Position numbers and translations under genes: made by a program. The notes under the pieces are model-generated. The model had not been told where the DNA came from, made no database searches, and was given only the letters and a program-made list of their open reading frames with translations. A stretch of 61,570 nt of DNA from Candidatus Dactylopiibacterium sp. (lineage in GTDB: Bacteria; Pseudomonadota; Gammaproteobacteria; Burkholderiales; Rhodocyclaceae), in the NCBI GenBank assembly GCA_031119555.1, contig JAVHXQ010000016.1, forward strand, positions 1 to 61,570, in the 5' to 3' direction. Below are positions 59,307 to 61,570 of the stretch, piece after piece; within the stretch, counting starts at the first letter, position 1, and the number at the start of each line of letters is the position of its first letter.

Positions 59307-61379
59307 TCAGTCGGGCCTGACGGCCCTCACGCGGCGGACGAAGGCCCAGCAGGCCGCCACGAACACCGCGAGCCCGAGCCACTCGGCCACGCGGCCGAAG
59401 CCCGCGCCGAACAGACCCGCGATCGACAGCGGTGCGTCCGAGCCACCGCCCGACACGCTCACCACGATCACGATGGCAATCGCCACGCCGACCAGGCTTT
59501 CGCCCACGATCAGGCCCGACGCGAGCAGCACGCCGCGCCGGTCGGCCGCCTTGGCGAGCGCGGCGTAAGGCAGGTTCTCGCGCGCGGCGCGGCGGCGCAG
59601 GGCGCGCTCCACGCACCACGCCAGCAACGCGCCGATCACCAGCGGAACGGTCACCGCGGCCGGCAGGTAGATGCCGATGCCGACGGCCAGCGCGGGCAGG
59701 CGCGCCTTGCCGCCGCGCGCCTTCAGCGCGAGGTCGACGAGGATCACGAGCACGCCGAGGCCGGCACCGAAGCCGATCATGTCCCACTGCAGCGCGCTGC
59801 TGAAGATGCCGCTCGCGATGGTGGTCATCAGCGTGGCCTGCGGCGCCGACAGCGCCTGCGCGGCGTCCATGCCCTCGCGCGGCATCGCGCCGGTGAAGCC
59901 ATAGGCGTGGTAGAGCAACTCCAGCACCGGCGAGATCACCGCCGCCCCGACCACGCAACCCACGAGCAGCGCGATCTGCTGGCGGCGCGGGGTGGCGCCG
60001 ACGAGCCAGCCGGTCTTCAGATCCTGCAGGTTGTCATTGGCGATGGAGGCCACCGCGATCACCGCGCTGGTCGTGAAGATCGCCAGCGCGATGGCGAAGT
60101 TCATGCCCTCGCGCGTTTCGAGCAGCCCGCTGCCCTGCCCGATCGCCAGCAGCAGCAGCGAGGCCGCCGCGATGCCGATGATGCCGATGCCCGAGATCGG
60201 GCTGGACGACGAACCGACCAGGCCCGCCATGTAACCGCACGCGGCCGCCACGAGAAAGCCCAGCGCGAAGGCGAAACCCACGCAGGCCACCACCAGCAGC
60301 ACGGCCAGACCCGTGGAAAGCGGCGCATCGGCCACGAAGCTGCCGAAGGTCACGAGCAGGATCAGCACCATGACCAGCGTCACCGCGAGGATGGAGCGCG
60401 GCGTCATGTCCTGCGCCTCGCGCGGCACGTCGCCGCCCGCGCCGCCGCCCGCCATGGCCTGGAAGGAAAGCTTCACGCCCTCGATCATCGGCTTGAGCAG
60501 GGTGATCAGCGTCCACACCGCGGCCACCGCCATCACGCCCGCGCCGATGAAGCGCACCTGCGTGCGCCAGACCGTCATGCCCAGCGCCGACAGGTTGTTC
60601 ATCACCTCGGCCGGCAGGCCCTGCGCATGCGCCGACAGGTAGGGCACGGCGATGAGCCAGTCGAACACGAGGCCCAGGAAGATCGCCACGCCGGCAACCG
60701 TGCCGATCAGATAGCCCGCGCCGATCAGCGCCAGCGAAAAGCCCACCGGAATCTGCGACACGCCGCCCGCCACGCCGAACCAGTAGCTGAAGCCGTCGGA
60801 CAGCACGCGCAGGCCGTTGGTGGCGAAGCTCACCAGCGCCGCCACGAGGCCGCCGGCCATGATGTCGCGCGCGCCGCTGTCGGTCTTCGCGCCCTCCCCG
60901 GCCGCCTTGTTCTCGCGCAGCGTGCTGCCCACGCGCAGGATCTCGGCCGCCGCCACGCCTTCGGGATACGGCAGGTCGCTCTTGACGACCATCACGTGGC
61001 GCAACGGGATCGAGAACACCACGCCCAGCATGCCGCCCGCCGCGCAGATCGCGAAGGTCTGCCAGAACGGGAAGCCCTGCCAGTAGCCCACCATGAGCAG
61101 GCCCGGCAGCACGAAGATGATCGACGACAGCGTGCCCGCCGCCGACGCCTGCGTCTGCACCATGTTGTTCTCGAGGATGTTGGAGTGCGAGAAGAAGCTC
61201 AGCACCGCCATCGAGATGACCGCCGCGGGGATCGAGGATGAGAAAGTCAGGCCCACCTTCAGGCCCAGATAGACGTTGGACGCCGTAAAGACCACGGTCA
61301 ACAACGCGCCGAGGATGAACCCGCGCAACGTGAGTTCGCGCAGCGCGTCGTGCCCGTCGATTGAAAATTGCTGCTGCAT
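59307..61379 (-). CDS. OPT-family transporter
   Basis: Polytopic inner-membrane protein of 690 residues from MQQQFSIDGHDALREL, with a GGGAGG ribosome site. The family motifs N-V-Y-L-G-L-K-V-G-L-T-F-S and a series of 14 or more hydrophobic helices identify the oligopeptide/metal-chelate (OPT/YSL) family; close relatives are annotated oligopeptide transporters and some move glutathione or metal chelates. It lies just upstream of the encapsulin operon but ends in its own terminator. The ATG at 61379 is preferred over an upstream start without conservation. About 190 bp of very GC-rich sequence to the window end hold no gene I recognise. Confidence 0.88.
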   Translation of the reverse strand: MQQQFSIDGHDALRELTLRGFILGALLTVVFTASNVYLGLKVGLTFSSSIPAAVISMAVLSFFSHSNILENNMVQTQASAAGTLSSIIFVLPGLLMVGYWQGFPFWQTFAICAAGGMLGVVFSIPLRHVMVVKSDLPYPEGVAAAEILRVGSTLRENKAAGEGAKTDSGARDIMAGGLVAALVSFATNGLRVLSDGFSYWFGVAGGVSQIPVGFSLALIGAGYLIGTVAGVAIFLGLVFDWLIAVPYLSAHAQGLPAEVMNNLSALGMTVWRTQVRFIGAGVMAVAAVWTLITLLKPMIEGVKLSFQAMAGGGAGGDVPREAQDMTPRSILAVTLVMVLILLVTFGSFVADAPLSTGLAVLLVVACVGFAFALGFLVAAACGYMAGLVGSSSSPISGIGIIGIAAASLLLLAIGQGSGLLETREGMNFAIALAIFTTSAVIAVASIANDNLQDLKTGWLVGATPRRQQIALLVGCVVGAAVISPVLELLYHAYGFTGAMPREGMDAAQALSAPQATLMTTIASGIFSSALQWDMIGFGAGLGVLVILVDLALKARGGKARLPALAVGIGIYLPAAVTVPLVIGALLAWCVERALRRRAARENLPYAALAKAADRRGVLLASGLIVGESLVGVAIAIVIVVSVSGGGSDAPLSIAGLFGAGFGRVAEWLGLAVFVAACWAFVRRVRAVRPD

Positions 61380-61570
61380 GAAGCATGCCCTCCCAATTTG
61401 AGTGCGCGCGAGTTTAGCAGGCGCCCCCGCGCGCCATCGCGCCCATGCGTGCGCGCCGCACCCGCATGGTGCGCAAGTGTGCGACGGCGTCCACACCCCC
61501 GCCGGCCCATCCGCCGGCGCCCGTGGCCGCGCGGCCGTCGCGCCCCGCGCGCAGGGCGCCGGCGCCAGGG

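Overview
This 61.6 kb window looks like a chromosomal segment of a GC-rich betaproteobacterium, most likely in or near Rhodocyclales. That placement is inferred from gene order (gyrA-pheA-hisC-tyrA-aroA-cmk-rpsA; secG-tRNA-Leu-nuoA-N; ftsH-folP-glmM-pst; carAB-greA) and protein character, not from a search. I see no rRNA, CRISPR array, insertion sequence, integrase or plasmid/phage gene. The one RNA gene is a tRNA-Leu(GAG). Nearly every gene from 1 to 48 kb lies on the minus strand.

Core part, about 1-44 kb. Minus-strand order: gyrA, pheA, hisC, tyrA, aroA, argS, cmk, rpsA (rpsA runs off the left edge); plus-strand ompA and ubiG; a Nudix hydrolase; a complete 14-gene respiratory complex I operon nuoA-N with tRNA-Leu and secG upstream; the phosphate transporter pstSCAB behind a Pho-box promoter; glmM, folP, ftsH and rlmE; plus-strand yhbY; and the carA-carB-greA-DUF4149 operon with a structured leader. 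These are housekeeping functions: translation, aromatic amino acids, respiration, phosphate uptake, cell wall, folate, proteolysis and arginine/pyrimidine precursors.

Accessory part, about 44-61.5 kb. A soluble hybrid sensor kinase and an acetylornithine/succinylornithine-type aminotransferase lie on the minus strand; GTP cyclohydrolase I and a BLUF blue-light sensor form a plus-strand pair. Two convergent sulfur operons follow. The plus-strand operon encodes a sulfonate-type ABC transporter (ssuA, ssuC, ssuB-like) and two tandem cytoplasmic proteins that keep the Cys-His-Arg triad and R-x-G-G motif of DszB-type sulfinate desulfinases. The minus-strand operon encodes a rhodanese, an EpsC-type serine O-acetyltransferase, a Family 2A (SrpI) encapsulin shell and a cysteine desulfurase with a roughly 230-residue disordered N-terminal cargo domain, then possibly a 38-residue one-helix membrane protein. 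An OPT-family transporter sits just upstream.

Taken together, the right end reads as a sulfur island. The inferred flow is: import an organosulfur compound, release sulfite with the desulfinases, assimilate it through O-acetylserine into cysteine, and have the encapsulated desulfurase move cysteine sulfur into the nanocompartment. Encapsulin plus desulfurase cargo is a known type of system; its pairing with tandem DszB-like desulfinases, and CTTAT/ATAAG palindromes at both sulfur promoters suggesting one LysR-type regulator, are the parts most worth testing.
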